Source of the DNA: Variovorax sp. Root318D1
GTDB lineage: Bacteria > Pseudomonadota > Gammaproteobacteria > Burkholderiales > Burkholderiaceae_C
Reading direction: 5' to 3'
DNA: 64,000 nucleotides
NCBI RefSeq assembly: GCF_001424835.1
Contig: NZ_LMCQ01000022.1
Span: forward strand, 2,286-66,285
Shown: positions 53,722 through 63,908 of the stretch, in pieces
Layout of the letters: every line of letters begins with the position of its first letter
How positions within the stretch are numbered: position 1 is the first letter of the stretch
The notes under the pieces: generated by a model
Database searches by the model: none
Told to the model about the DNA's origin: nothing
The model's input: only the letters and a program-made list of their open reading frames with translations
Position numbers and translations under genes: made by a program

Positions 53722-56334
53722 CTACCAATCCTCCTTAACCGCAAGAACCACATCCTTCCCCGCAGCCGCCCTCCCAGCCATCCAAGCAGTCCCCGTCCCT
53801 GCAGCAACGACAGCAGCACAAAGAATCAACAGCCGACCCCAAGGCACCAGCAAGTCCATAGTCCAGTGAAAGCTCTGCGGATTAACCACCTTCACCAGCA
53901 CCACAGACACTGCAAGCCCCAGCAAGAGCCCGGCGACTGCACCGATCGCAGTCCATGCCGCGCCTTCGCCCGCCACCACCGCCAGCACCTGCCGCCGCGT
54001 AAAGCCCAGATGCGCCAGCAGCCCGAACTCCTTGCGCCTGGCCAGCACCTGCGCACTGAAGCTTGCTGCAATGCCGAACAGGCCAATGGCAATGGCCACA
54101 GCCTGCAACCAATAGGTCACGGCAAAGCTGCGGTCGAAGATGCGCAGCGAGGTCGCGCGAATCTGCCCGACCGACGAGATCTCGATGTTCGAACCGGATT
54201 CGCCGCTCACGCCAACTCTCCGCGCCGCAAGCTCGCGAACCGCGGTCTGCACTGCGCCCTCGGATGCGCCCGGCGCAAGCCACAGCGCCACGTCGCTGAC
54301 CTCGCGCTCGCCCGTCACGCGCTCGAAGTCGCGCGCGTCCATGGTGATGGCGCCGAACTGCCGCGCATAGTCACGCCACACGCCCGCCACGAAGAATTTC
54401 GCCGGCCCGGAACCGCTGCTGCTGCTGCCCAAGGCCGACGAAAGCGGCGCGAACAGATCGCCCGGCTTGGCGCCGTACAGCTCGACCATCGGTTCGCTCA
54501 CGTAGATGCCGACCTGTCCCGCCGGCACTGGCAGTGCGGGCCCGACCAGCGGTAGCGCCTGCGCCGCGCCGCTTTCGAGGCTCCGCGAAATCAGCGAGAC
54601 CGAAGGCTGCGCGGGATCCAGCTGTAGCGACCGCGTGCGCAGCGTGCCGGTGCGTGCCACGCCGGGCAGTTGCGCAAGCGCCTGCACGAAAGCGGGCGAG
54701 AAGGTGGCGGTGTCGCTGCTGCTCTGCGTGCCTGAATTGCCGGAGCGCCCGCTCGACGTGGCGCGAAGATAGAGATCGGCTGGCAGCACCACGTCGAGCC
54801 AGCGCGTCACCGAATCGCGAAAACTCGCGACCATGACCGTCAGCGCCACCGCGAGGCTCAGGCTCGCGACCACGCCGCTGACCGCCACGGCCGCTGTGCC
54901 GCGCATGCGCCGTGCGCGCTCGATGGCGAGCATTGGCAAAACGCGCTGCGAAAACACGGGTGCCACGCGATCGTAGAGCAGAGCGATGAGCCAGGGCAGC
55001 GCGGTGATGCCGCCCACCAGCAGGCAGCCCACGGAGAGATAAGCGGCGATCGGAATGCCGCCGACAGCCGGCATGTTGGCCAGTGCCGCGCTCGCGGCAA
55101 TGAGGCCGAGGGCCAGCCAGTGGCTCTTGCCTTGGACTGGCGCGGCACCCAGGCCCTTGAGGGTCTGCGCCTCAGGCAAGGCCTCTGCCGCCCGCGCGGG
55201 CCACCAGCCGCCCACCAGTGCTGCGAGCACGCCGAGTCCGCCGTACAGCAAGGCCGATGCGGTGCTCCAGTGCAGCGCGGGCGTCACGCCTTCGAAGTAG
55301 CCGCCGCCCAGGTCGCCGCCGAGCACGCGCAATGCGAAGGCCGCGAGCGCCGTACCCAGCGCCAGGCCGGCGGCGCTTCCTATCAGGCCTAGCACCAGCG
55401 ATTCGAGCAGCACCAGGCGCAGCCGCTCGCGCGGCGTCAGCCCCAGCACGCCGAGCAGCGCGAACTGCTGGGCGCGCTTGGCCACGCTGAGCGCCAGCAC
55501 CGAGAACACCAGAAAGGCCCCAGTGAAAAGCGCCACCAGCGCGAGCACCGTGAGGTTGACGCGGTAGGCGCGCGAAAGATTGCTCACGCGCTCCGCCGCG
55601 TCGCCCGGCTCGGCAAACTGCAGGCCGGCGGGCCAGCCCGGCGATTCCTGGAGCGATGCGATGAACGCGGTCTGGTCGGTGCCCGGTGCCAGCCTCAGGT
55701 CGACACGGCTGAGGCGGCCGAGCTTGCCGAACAGGTCTTGTGCGGCGGCGATGTCCATCACTGCCAGTGCGGTGCCGCTGGCGGCGACATGGCCCGCGAC
55801 CTCGAGCCGCTGCCATGCGCTGCCGCTGCGCAGCTGGATCGACTCCGCGCCGCCTTCCGCCGCTTCAACCGGCAGGCCGAGCACGTTGCGCGCCGCGGTG
55901 TTGAGAAACACATGGCCCGGCGCCAAAATCGCGAAGCGGTCGGCGTTCTTGCGGGGCTGCGGCATCAGCGCCGGTGCGATGGTGGGCAGCGCCAGCGCAT
56001 CGATGCCGATCACGCGCATCGGGACTTGGCGCTCGCCGGCCAGCGCGAGGCCCTGGAACTCAAGCACGGGGCTCGCAAGCGCCACCTGCGGATGCTGCGC
56101 CAGGCGCGCGAATACCGCTTCGTCGAAGCTGCCCTGCACGGCACGCACTTCGAGATCGGGTTGACCGTTGACCGAGCGCACGGCGCTCGAGAATTCGTCG
56201 AGCGCCGAGGCGTTGATCAGCTGCACAGAGAACGCGAGTGCCACGCCCAGCATCACGGCCAAAACGGCCGCGGCGTTGCGCCAGGGGTGGTGGCGCAGTT
56301 CCTGCCAAGAAAAGGTGGTGAGCAAGGCGCGCAT
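53722..56334 (-). CDS. FtsX-family ABC transporter permease (AttG/MacB-like, large)
   Basis: 870 aa. It has an N-terminal helix ([23 protein letters not shown]), a periplasmic domain, and two FtsX modules: helices near 270-400 ([22 protein letters not shown]) and about 740-860. A large second periplasmic part lies between them. It should act as the membrane part of a LolD/MacB-type ABC complex that moves lipoproteins, lipids or peptides rather than importing solutes. The ATP-binding partner is probably the LolD-like gene at 59174, split off by the sigma-factor genes. The C-terminus ends AVKEDW. The ATG at 56334 follows a GGTGG-containing stretch. Confidence 0.85.
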   Translation of the reverse strand: MRALLTTFSWQELRHHPWRNAAAVLAVMLGVALAFSVQLINASALDEFSSAVRSVNGQPDLEVRAVQGSFDEAVFARLAQHPQVALASPVLEFQGLALAGERQVPMRVIGIDALALPTIAPALMPQPRKNADRFAILAPGHVFLNTAARNVLGLPVEAAEGGAESIQLRSGSAWQRLEVAGHVAASGTALAVMDIAAAQDLFGKLGRLSRVDLRLAPGTDQTAFIASLQESPGWPAGLQFAEPGDAAERVSNLSRAYRVNLTVLALVALFTGAFLVFSVLALSVAKRAQQFALLGVLGLTPRERLRLVLLESLVLGLIGSAAGLALGTALAAFALRVLGGDLGGGYFEGVTPALHWSTASALLYGGLGVLAALVGGWWPARAAEALPEAQTLKGLGAAPVQGKSHWLALGLIAASAALANMPAVGGIPIAAYLSVGCLLVGGITALPWLIALLYDRVAPVFSQRVLPMLAIERARRMRGTAAVAVSGVVASLSLAVALTVMVASFRDSVTRWLDVVLPADLYLRATSSGRSGNSGTQSSSDTATFSPAFVQALAQLPGVARTGTLRTRSLQLDPAQPSVSLISRSLESGAAQALPLVGPALPVPAGQVGIYVSEPMVELYGAKPGDLFAPLSSALGSSSSGSGPAKFFVAGVWRDYARQFGAITMDARDFERVTGEREVSDVALWLAPGASEGAVQTAVRELAARRVGVSGESGSNIEISSVGQIRATSLRIFDRSFAVTYWLQAVAIAIGLFGIAASFSAQVLARRKEFGLLAHLGFTRRQVLAVVAGEGAAWTAIGAVAGLLLGLAVSVVLVKVVNPQSFHWTMDLLVPWGRLLILCAAVVAAGTGTAWMAGRAAAGKDVVLAVKEDW

Positions 56335-56396
56335 GACGTGATTGTGGCCGGCGCCCGATTGCCGCGTTTTGGCGGGCTCTTGAAGAAGAGCCGAAA

Positions 56397-57629
56397 TCAG
56401 AGCCGCTCGGCCATCCCGTTGAGATAAGCGCGTACCACGGGGCTCGCGCTCAAGCCGATGGCGCGGTCGAATGCCTGGCGCGCGGCCGCGTTCGCACCGT
56501 CGGCCGCGAGCAGATGCGCGCGTGCCGCCCAGAAAGGCTGATAGCTCGCCACCTCGTTCGCGGGAATAGCGTCGAGCGCCTGCAGGCCGATGCCGGGACC
56601 GCGCGCTTTCGCCAGGGCGCAGGCACGGCTCACCTGCGCGCCGATGCTGGGCCGAAGGGCCAGCAAGCCGTCGTACAGCGCGACCATGGCTTCGGGCGGT
56701 ACTGGCGCGCCGAGGCGGCGCTCGCAATGGGCCGACTGGATGGCGGCCTCCAACTGGTAGGCCCCGAGCATGTTCATGCCCGATGCGCGGTGCAGGCAGC
56801 GCTCGGCCTGCGCGAGCAAATCAGGGTTCCAGCGTGCCATGTCCTGCTGGTCGAGCGGCACGTAGGCGCCGGAATCGCTGCGCCGTGCCGCGGCCCGGCT
56901 GTCGCAGAACAGCATCAGCGCCAGCAGCCCCAGGGGCTCCGGCTCGTTCGGCATCAGCGCGCAAAGAATGCGGCAGAGCTCGACGGCTTCCGTCGTGAGG
57001 CCGCGGGGCAGGGCATCCGCGCCGTCGACGCCGTCCCAGCCGGTGCCATAGGCGGCATAGATGCCGTCGAGCACGTCCTGCAGCCGTTGCGGCAGGTCGC
57101 GGGCCTGCGGGTATTCGAAGGGAATGCCCGCGGCGCGGATACGGGCCTTCGCGCGCACGAGGCGCTGGCCGAGCGTGGAGGGTGAGGTCAGGAAGGCTCC
57201 CGCCATGCGGGCCACGTCGAGACCGAGCACGGTCTGCAGCATCAGCGGTGCGCGCGCTGCGGCGTCGATGGCCGGATGCGCGCACACGAAGAGCAGCCGC
57301 AAGCGCTCGTCGGGCACGGCCGCACCATCTGCGGCGCCCGCATCCACCTCGCCGGCCAGCAGCAGCAGGGTTTGCGTGGCCGCATCCTGCACGCGTGTGT
57401 GGCGCCAAGCGTCGAGCGTGCGGTGCCGCGCCACGCTCAGCAGCCAGGCATCGGGCTGGTCGGGCACGCCATCGATGGGCCAGCGCTCGAGCGCGCGCGC
57501 AAAGGCATCGGCCAGCGCATCTTCGGATGACGCAATGTCGTGCGTGCGCGCCGAAAGGATGGCGAGGAGCCGCCCATACGACTCGCCTGCCGCCCGTTCG
57601 GTGGCCCGATGAGCCGCTGGGTCGGTCAC
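56397..57629 (-). CDS. ECF42-group RNA polymerase sigma factor with C-terminal TPR-like extension
   Basis: 410 aa from a GTG start that overlaps the DGPF gene stop (GTGA). Residues 1-165 contain sigma2 (ASSEDALADAFARALERWPIDGVPDQP, partly cited) and sigma4 parts with SPSTLGQRLVRAKARIR. The remaining 240 residues are a helical, TPR-like domain (including LGLLALMLFCDSRAAAR and GAYQLEAAIQSAHCERR). This architecture, and coupling to a DGPF/YCII gene, defines the ECF42 group. No anti-sigma factor is encoded nearby; the extension is thought to control activity. It sits between the FtsX permease and its probable ATPase. Confidence 0.88.
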   Translation of the reverse strand: MTDPAAHRATERAAGESYGRLLAILSARTHDIASSEDALADAFARALERWPIDGVPDQPDAWLLSVARHRTLDAWRHTRVQDAATQTLLLLAGEVDAGAADGAAVPDERLRLLFVCAHPAIDAAARAPLMLQTVLGLDVARMAGAFLTSPSTLGQRLVRAKARIRAAGIPFEYPQARDLPQRLQDVLDGIYAAYGTGWDGVDGADALPRGLTTEAVELCRILCALMPNEPEPLGLLALMLFCDSRAAARRSDSGAYVPLDQQDMARWNPDLLAQAERCLHRASGMNMLGAYQLEAAIQSAHCERRLGAPVPPEAMVALYDGLLALRPSIGAQVSRACALAKARGPGIGLQALDAIPANEVASYQPFWAARAHLLAADGANAAARQAFDRAIGLSASPVVRAYLNGMAERL

Positions 57630-57991
57630 GCAGTAGCTGCCGCCGTCGCGATGAAGACTGGGCGCACCTCCACGCCGCCGCTGGTAGCGCATGGCGCCCG
57701 CGCGGCCCATTCGAGCGCGGCATCGAGGTCGGCCACGTCGATCACGAAGTAGCCGCCGAGTTGCTCCTTGGTGTCGGCGAAGGGGCCGTCCTGCACCTGG
57801 CGCTTGTCGCCGCGCACGCGCAGCGTGGTGCCGGTCATGGGCGGGAACAGGCCGTGGCCGCCCTGCGAAATGCCCGACGCGCGCACTGCATCGGCATAGG
57901 CCATCCAACTGGCTCGCAAGGCTTGCGAAGACGCGTCGTTGCGCTGCTCGAACTCGGCTGAGGGCTGGTAGAACATCAACATGTACTGCAT
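57626..57991 (-). CDS. DGPF-motif YCII-family protein, partner of the ECF42 sigma factor
   Basis: 121 aa. MQYMLMFYQPSAEFEQR opens the fold, and the motif QVQDGPFADTKEQLGGYFVI contains the DGPF signature (residues about 66-72). Family members are small cytoplasmic ferredoxin-like folds of unknown reaction, always clustered with ECF42 sigma genes. It is the first gene of the pair and has a promoter matching the reported ECF42 consensus. It overlaps the sigma gene by four bases. Confidence 0.88.
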   Translation of the reverse strand: MQYMLMFYQPSAEFEQRNDASSQALRASWMAYADAVRASGISQGGHGLFPPMTGTTLRVRGDKRQVQDGPFADTKEQLGGYFVIDVADLDAALEWAARAPCATSGGVEVRPVFIATAAATA

Positions 57992-58041
57992 GGTGTCTCT
58001 CCGTCATGGAAAAGGTGCTGAGCAAGATCGCTCACCACAAT

Positions 58042-58068
58042 GACGGCCCGCAGCCGCTCGTTTCGACA
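58042..58068 (-). promoter_or_regulatory. ECF42-type promoter before the DGPF gene
   Basis: The minus strand reads TGTCGA (58068-58063), 17 bases, then CGTC (58045-58042). This agrees with the ECF42 target sequence I recall from work in Streptomyces (TGTCGA at -35, CGTC-like at -10). The start would be near 58035, 45 bases upstream of the DGPF ATG. It implies autoregulation of the sigma/DGPF pair. Confidence 0.6.
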
Positions 58069-58215
58069 CGAGGGCGCGTGTCGCGCGGGATTATTTTTTA
58101 CGCGATCGCCGTTTGGCGCAACGGTTCGCGCCAAATTACGGAACGGCTGACCGCGAGTACCGGGCTTTTGCCCACCGGGCTTCAACGGATCGCAAGCCGC
58201 CGCTAAGCTCGGCTC

Positions 58216-59172
58216 ATGCAACTACCTACCTACGACGACGTGATTGCCGCGGCTGCGCGGCTCGAAGGCCATGCCCACCGCACGCCCGTGCTGCGCTCGC
58301 AGACGGCCGACGAGCGCTGGGGCGCCAGGTTCTTCTTCAAGTGCGAGAACTTGCAGCGCATGGGGGCGTTCAAGTTTCGAGGTGCGTTCAATGCGCTGTC
58401 GAAGTTCAGCGCCGCGCAGCGCAAGGGCGGCGTGATCGCCTTCTCCTCGGGCAACCACGCCCAGGCCATTGCGCTGTCGGCCCGGCTGCTGTCGATGCCG
58501 GCCGTCATCGTGATGCCCAAGGACGCGCCGGCCGCCAAGGTTGCGGCCACGAAGGGCTATGGCGCCGAAGTGGTGATGTACGACCGCTTTTCCGAAGACC
58601 GCGAAGCGCTGACGAAGGGGCTCGCGCAAGAGCGCGGCATGACGATGATCCCGCCCTACGACCATCCGGACGTGCTTGCGGGCCAGGGCACCGCGGTGAA
58701 GGAGCTGATCGAGGAGACCGGCCCGCTCGACCAATTGTTCGTATGTCTGGGCGGTGGCGGGCTTCTGTCGGGTTCGGCGCTGTCAGCGCGCGCTCTGGCG
58801 CCCGATTGCAAGGTGTATGGCGTGGAGCCCGAAGCGGGCAATGACGGCCAGCAGTCTTTCCGCGCCGGAAAGATCGTGCACATCGAAACGCCCAAGACCA
58901 TTGCCGACGGCGCGCAGACGCAGCACCTGGGCGAGTACACCTTCGGCATCATCCGTCGCGACGTGGACGACATCTTCACCGTGACGGACGCGCAGCTGGT
59001 CGAGGCGATGCGCTTCTTTGCCGAGCGCATGAAGATCGTGGTGGAGCCGACGGGCTGCCTCGCTTTCGCGGGTGCCATCGCGGCAGGCAAGTCCATTGCG
59101 GGCCAGCGCGTCGGCATCGTGGTGAGCGGCGGCAACGTCGACCTCGCGCGCTACGCCGCGCTGCTCGCGTAG
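58216..59172 (+). CDS. Serine/threonine dehydratase-like PLP enzyme
   Basis: 318 aa fold-type II PLP protein without the regulatory domain of biosynthetic IlvA. The lysine is in QRMGAFKFRGAFNAL (residue about 53), followed by FSSGNHAQAIALSARLLG-like sequence, the phosphate loop VCLGGGGLLSGSALSAR, and VVSGGNVD near the end. It fits catabolic threonine/serine dehydratase, serine racemase or hydroxyaspartate ammonia-lyase; the closest subtype is not decided. It is divergent from the sigma/DGPF genes and convergent with the LolD-like ATPase (1-bp gap). Confidence 0.88.
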   Translation: MQLPTYDDVIAAAARLEGHAHRTPVLRSQTADERWGARFFFKCENLQRMGAFKFRGAFNALSKFSAAQRKGGVIAFSSGNHAQAIALSARLLSMPAVIVMPKDAPAAKVAATKGYGAEVVMYDRFSEDREALTKGLAQERGMTMIPPYDHPDVLAGQGTAVKELIEETGPLDQLFVCLGGGGLLSGSALSARALAPDCKVYGVEPEAGNDGQQSFRAGKIVHIETPKTIADGAQTQHLGEYTFGIIRRDVDDIFTVTDAQLVEAMRFFAERMKIVVEPTGCLAFAGAIAAGKSIAGQRVGIVVSGGNVDLARYAALLA

Positions 59173-59173
59173 C

Positions 59174-59820
<647 letters not shown>

Positions 59821-59824
<4 letters not shown>

Positions 59825-60801
59825 GCGGCGGCCGCAATGCGTTGGACAGCGATCTGCACGGCGTCGGGCGCATCGCACGCAATGACGGAGCGCGCCGGCA
59901 TGCTGCGCAGCCACGTGATCTGCCGCTTGGCCAGCTGGCGCGTGGCCGCGATGCCGCGTTCGCGCAGGTCGTTCATGGCCTTGGCGTCGGGATTGGCGCC
60001 GCCGCAGGCGTCGAGCATTTCCCAAGCCTGTCGGTAGCCCACGCAGCGCATCGAAGGCAGTTCGGTCGACAGGTCGCCGCGCGCGCGCAGCGCTTTGACT
60101 TCATCGAGAAAGCCTGCCGCCAGCATGGCGTCGAAGCGATCGGCGATGCGCGCATGCAGCCAGGCGCGGTCGGTGGGTTCGAGTGAGAAGAGCGAGCCAC
60201 CGGCCAGGCCCTTCGCTTCCTTGTCTTCCGTATGAAAGCTCGACAAGGGCTGTCCGCTGCTCTCCCATACTTCGAGCGCGCGTTGGATGCGCTGGCTGTC
60301 TTGCGGCGCAAGGCGCGCGGCCGTCGCGGGATCAACCCCCGCGAGCCGCGCATGCATCGCGGGCCAGCCGAGCGCAGCAGCTTCGGCGTCTATGCGCGAC
60401 CGCACTGCGGGATCCGCGGCAGGCATGGCATCGATGCCGTCGAACAGGGCCTTGAAGTAAAGCATGGTGCCGCCCACCAGCAGCGGCAAGGCGCCGCGGG
60501 CGCGGATCTCGTCGATCAGCCGTGTCGCATCGGCCACGAAAGCCGCCGCACTGTAGCTTTCGGCGGGGTCGAGGATGTCGATCAGGTGGTGCGGCACGGC
60601 GGCCTGTTCGGCCAAACTCGGCTTGGCGGTGCCGATGTCCATGCCGCGGTAGACCAGAGCCGAATCGACGCTGACGATCTCGACCGGCCGCACGCGCGCC
60701 ACGGCGAGCGCCACCCCGGTCTTGCCGGAGGCGGTCGGCCCCGCGAGCGCGACGAATTTCGGGTTTTCAGGATGGCCGGTGTCGGCAACGGAGGGCGGCA
60801 T
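59821..60801 (-). CDS. miaA: tRNA dimethylallyltransferase
   Basis: 326 aa. P-loop [11 protein letters not shown] near residue 20, the family motif [32 protein letters not shown], and [13 protein letters not shown], and [16 protein letters not shown] near the C-terminus. It adds the dimethylallyl group to A37 of tRNAs reading UNN codons. The stop overlaps the LolD-like ATPase start. A lipoprotein hydrolase lies between it and mutL, a common neighbour of miaA. Confidence 0.96.
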
Positions 60802-60844
60802 AAGCGCCCGAGGGTAACAACAAAAACGAGGCCGGGCCTTGCCC

Positions 60845-61843
60845 TCAGATCGCTTGCGCGCTGGCGGTGGCCTTGCCGCGCGCCTCCTGCGGCAGGGTGG
60901 CCGAATCGGCGCGCTCGTTCGGCGGCAACACGGGCACCGGCTGCGCGCCGTGCACCACGGGCGCGCCTTCCGTCTGCCGCGCGGCCAGCGTGGCCTCGGG
61001 CTTCATGCGGAACAGCTGCGCGAGCGCCGAGCGGTACTGGGCCTCACCGACCGAATTGGTGTTGTGGTGCGACCCGCCTTCCACCAGCACAAAGAGCTTG
61101 GGCACCGTGGCTGCGTTGTAGAGCTTGCGTCCCAGCGTGGGGTTGATGAGGCTGTCGGCGGTGCCATGCACCACCAGGAGCGGCGCGCCGATGTCCTTGA
61201 CGCGGTTGATGGCCTCGAAGCGCTGCGTGATGAGCGGACCAAACGGCAGCCAGCCCCACTTGAAGCTGCTGACCACGTCGGCAATGGAGGTGAACGTGCT
61301 TTCGACGATGGTGCCGCTCTCGTCCTTGACGTTCGCGGCCAGGTCGATGCCAATGGCGCCGCCCAGCGAGTGGCCGAAGATGTAGCGGTGCTGCCGCGGG
61401 TGGCGCGCGGCCAGCCAGGTCCAGGCGGCGCGGGCGTCCTCGCGTGCCGATTCTTCCGACGGCAGGCCCTTGGAGCTCTTGCCGAAGCCGCGGTAGTCGA
61501 TGGCCAGCACCGAAAAACCGAGTTCGTGCATGCGCTGGATGCGAGGCGCCGAGCCTGCCACGTTGTAGCGGGCACCGTGCAGGTACAGCATCACAGGCCG
61601 ATCGGTGGTTTCGGGCTCGCCGCCGAGCCAGAGGCCATGCAGGCGTGCCGGTTCCCCGGTGATGGACGATTGGAAGTCGATCCAGACGTCCTGCATGCCC
61701 TCGGTCATGGTGGCGGTGTTGCCCCAGCTGCGGTCGCTGGGCTGAAAGATCCACTCGCGTTGCTGCTCGTCGAATGTGGAGCAGCCGGCGGCCAGGAGGG
61801 CGCACAGCGAAATAACGGAGGCAAGCAGGGACCAGCGTTTCAT
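60845..61843 (-). CDS. Alpha/beta hydrolase lipoprotein
   Basis: 332 aa. A lipobox LCALLAAGC (Cys near residue 21) predicts a lipoprotein. The hydrolase core has [25 protein letters not shown], the nucleophile elbow [29 protein letters not shown] and the histidine in [11 protein letters not shown]. It is likely a periplasmic or inner-membrane-facing esterase of unknown substrate. The C-terminal 60 residues are Pro/Ala-rich. A sigma-54-like promoter precedes it with a long leader of about 105 nt. It lies between mutL and miaA on the same strand. Confidence 0.82.
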   Translation of the reverse strand: MKRWSLLASVISLCALLAAGCSTFDEQQREWIFQPSDRSWGNTATMTEGMQDVWIDFQSSITGEPARLHGLWLGGEPETTDRPVMLYLHGARYNVAGSAPRIQRMHELGFSVLAIDYRGFGKSSKGLPSEESAREDARAAWTWLAARHPRQHRYIFGHSLGGAIGIDLAANVKDESGTIVESTFTSIADVVSSFKWGWLPFGPLITQRFEAINRVKDIGAPLLVVHGTADSLINPTLGRKLYNAATVPKLFVLVEGGSHHNTNSVGEAQYRSALAQLFRMKPEATLAARQTEGAPVVHGAQPVPVLPPNERADSATLPQEARGKATASAQAI

Positions 61844-61959
61844 GGACTAGGAGGGACAGCGAAGCCGGCAGAAAGTTCATATGCTTTCAGCTGAAACGCG
61901 CCGACACTGCGCCCCAGCACCCCTCCCTTCAGTGCTCAGGCGGCACTTAGTTCTATACA

Positions 61960-61975
61960 TGCAACGCCCGTGCCC
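61960..61975 (-). promoter_or_regulatory. Sigma-54-like promoter before the lipoprotein hydrolase
   Basis: The minus strand reads GGGCACGGGCGTTGCA, one mismatch from TGGCAC-N5-TTGCA, with GG (61974-61973) and GC (61962-61961) spaced as in the three nas promoters. The start would be near 61949. The gap 61844-62030 is otherwise featureless. A chance match is possible because no enhancer site was found. Confidence 0.45.
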
Positions 61976-62030
61976 GCTTCACGGATGACTGCAGAAAACT
62001 CCGGAAAAACCCTGAAAAGCGTGCGTTTTT

Positions 62031-63908
62031 CTATCTGCCGCGCATAAAAAGCGCATCCAACTCGCGAATGGACAGCTGCCGCCAAGTAGGACGGCCGTGG
62101 TTGCACTGGTCCGAGCGCTCGGTGGCTTCCATCTGACGTAACAGAGCGTTCATTTCGTCGATGGTGAGCTTGCGATTGGCCCGCACCGCGCCGTGGCAGG
62201 CCATGGTCGAGAGCAATTCGTTCTGTGCTCGATGCACGACGGTGCTCGCATCGTGCTGGGCCAGTTCGGCCAGCACGCTGCGTGCCAGCTCGACGGGATC
62301 GCCATCGGCCAGGGTGCCGGGCACGGCGCGCACCGCAAGGGTGCGCGGCGAGAAGGGGGTGATTTCCAGGCCGAGCGTGGGCAAGACCGCGGCGCAGGCT
62401 TCGGCGGTGGCCACTTCCTGCGGCGTGGCCGCAAAGGTGGCGGGAATCAGCAGGGGCTGGCTGGTGATCGCGGTGCCGTCGAGCTGCGTCTTGAGCCGCT
62501 CATAGACGATGCGTTCATGGGCGGCATGCATGTCGACCACGATCAGCCCCTGGCTGTTCTCGGCCAGGATGTAGATCCCTTGCAACTGCGCCAATGCGCG
62601 GCCGAGGGGCCAGGCCTCTTCGTTGGTCGCCATGGCCTCCGCCGAGTCGCCCGGCAGGCCGACCGGGGGGCGGGGCGACGACGGCGCCGTACCGGGAACG
62701 GGCCAGCCCGAGGCGGCAGGGGGGTGGGTTGTTTCGACCGTTCGCCTTGGCCACATGGCCTCGAAATCTCCAGCACCGCGTTCCCTGGCCGTGAAATGGA
62801 TGGCGGGCTGGGCCCAGGTGGCGCCCGATGCCGGCACATTCGGCTTGAAGAAGGGCTGCTGCGCGCCGGCCGGCGCCACGGCGTCGCCCGCGCGCGGTGC
62901 GGCAAGGGCATTTTCAATTGCATGGCGCACCGCCTGGTGCACCTCGCGCCCATCTCGAAAGCGCACCTCGATCTTCGTCGGATGCACGTTCACGTCGACG
63001 CGCGACGGATCGATGTCGAGGTAGAGCGCGTACACCGGCTGGCGCTGGCCATGCAGCACGTCTTCGTAGGCGCTGCGCACCGCATGCGACAGCACCTTGT
63101 CGCGCACGAAACGGCCATTGACGTAGAAGAACTGCTGGTCTCCGCGCGACCGCGCCGCGTCGGGAATGCCGGCCCGCCCGAGGACGCGCACCGGCCCGCC
63201 AACGTGATCGACTGCCACGCTCTGCGCGACGAAGTCGTCGCTGAGGGCATCGGCCAGCCGCTGATCGCGCTGGTCGGCGGCGCGCCACTGCTCCATCAGC
63301 TTGCCGTCATGCCACACCGAAAAGCCGACTTCAGGCCGCGCCAGCGCGTGGCGCCGCACCGCTTCGATGCAGTGCGCCAATTCGGTGGCGTCGGTCTTCA
63401 GGAACTTGCGGCGCGCCGGCGTGGCAAAAAAGAGCTCGCGCACCTCCACCGTGGTGCCTACCCCGCGGGCCACCGGACGTAGTTCGCCGGTGCGGCCGTC
63501 GAGTGCAAAGGCGCCGTCTGCGCCCGCAAAGCGCGAAAGAATGCTGAGCTCGGCAATGGCGTTGATGGCCGCGAGAGCCTCGCCCCGAAAGCCCATGGTG
63601 CCCACGGTTTCAAGGTCGTTCAGGCTGGCGATCTTGCTGGTGGCATGGCGGCGCAGCGCCACCGTAAGCTCTTCACGTGGAATGCCCTGGCCGTCGTCCT
63701 CGACCGAGATCAGCCGAACGCCGCCCGAAGCCAGCCGCACCGTGACCTGGCGCGCCCCCGCATCGAGCGCGTTGTCGAGCAGTTCGCGCACCACCGATGC
63801 CGGCCGTTCGACCACTTCGCCGGCGGCGATCTGGCTGATCAGTTCGTCGGGAAGTTCGCGGATCGGACGTCGATCGAGAGAGGGAATGGGGGAGGGAAGG
63901 GCGCTCAC
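62031..63908 (-). CDS. mutL: DNA mismatch repair protein MutL
   Basis: 625 aa from a GTG start. The GHKL ATPase domain has ELLDNALDAGA, DDGQGI, and GFRGEALAAI (residues about 40-110), and the middle part YVNGRFVRDKVL. The C-terminal domain contains DMHAAHERIVYE, which fits the MutL endonuclease motif DQHA(X)2E(X)4E with Met for Gln, and CHGAVRAN plus CNHGRPTW. So it is an endonuclease-type MutL, unlike E. coli. It coordinates mismatch repair after MutS. The N-terminal 15 residues before RPIRELPDELISQIAAGEV are variable. Confidence 0.95.
   Translation of the reverse strand: MSALPSPIPSLDRRPIRELPDELISQIAAGEVVERPASVVRELLDNALDAGARQVTVRLASGGVRLISVEDDGQGIPREELTVALRRHATSKIASLNDLETVGTMGFRGEALAAINAIAELSILSRFAGADGAFALDGRTGELRPVARGVGTTVEVRELFFATPARRKFLKTDATELAHCIEAVRRHALARPEVGFSVWHDGKLMEQWRAADQRDQRLADALSDDFVAQSVAVDHVGGPVRVLGRAGIPDAARSRGDQQFFYVNGRFVRDKVLSHAVRSAYEDVLHGQRQPVYALYLDIDPSRVDVNVHPTKIEVRFRDGREVHQAVRHAIENALAAPRAGDAVAPAGAQQPFFKPNVPASGATWAQPAIHFTARERGAGDFEAMWPRRTVETTHPPAASGWPVPGTAPSSPRPPVGLPGDSAEAMATNEEAWPLGRALAQLQGIYILAENSQGLIVVDMHAAHERIVYERLKTQLDGTAITSQPLLIPATFAATPQEVATAEACAAVLPTLGLEITPFSPRTLAVRAVPGTLADGDPVELARSVLAELAQHDASTVVHRAQNELLSTMACHGAVRANRKLTIDEMNALLRQMEATERSDQCNHGRPTWRQLSIRELDALFMRGR

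Noticed and set aside
53722-56727. A longer FtsX permease start (up to 56727)
   Set aside because: The added part would run through the coding region of the sigma factor and has no membrane or family sequence. The ATG at 56334 gives the normal N-terminal helix.
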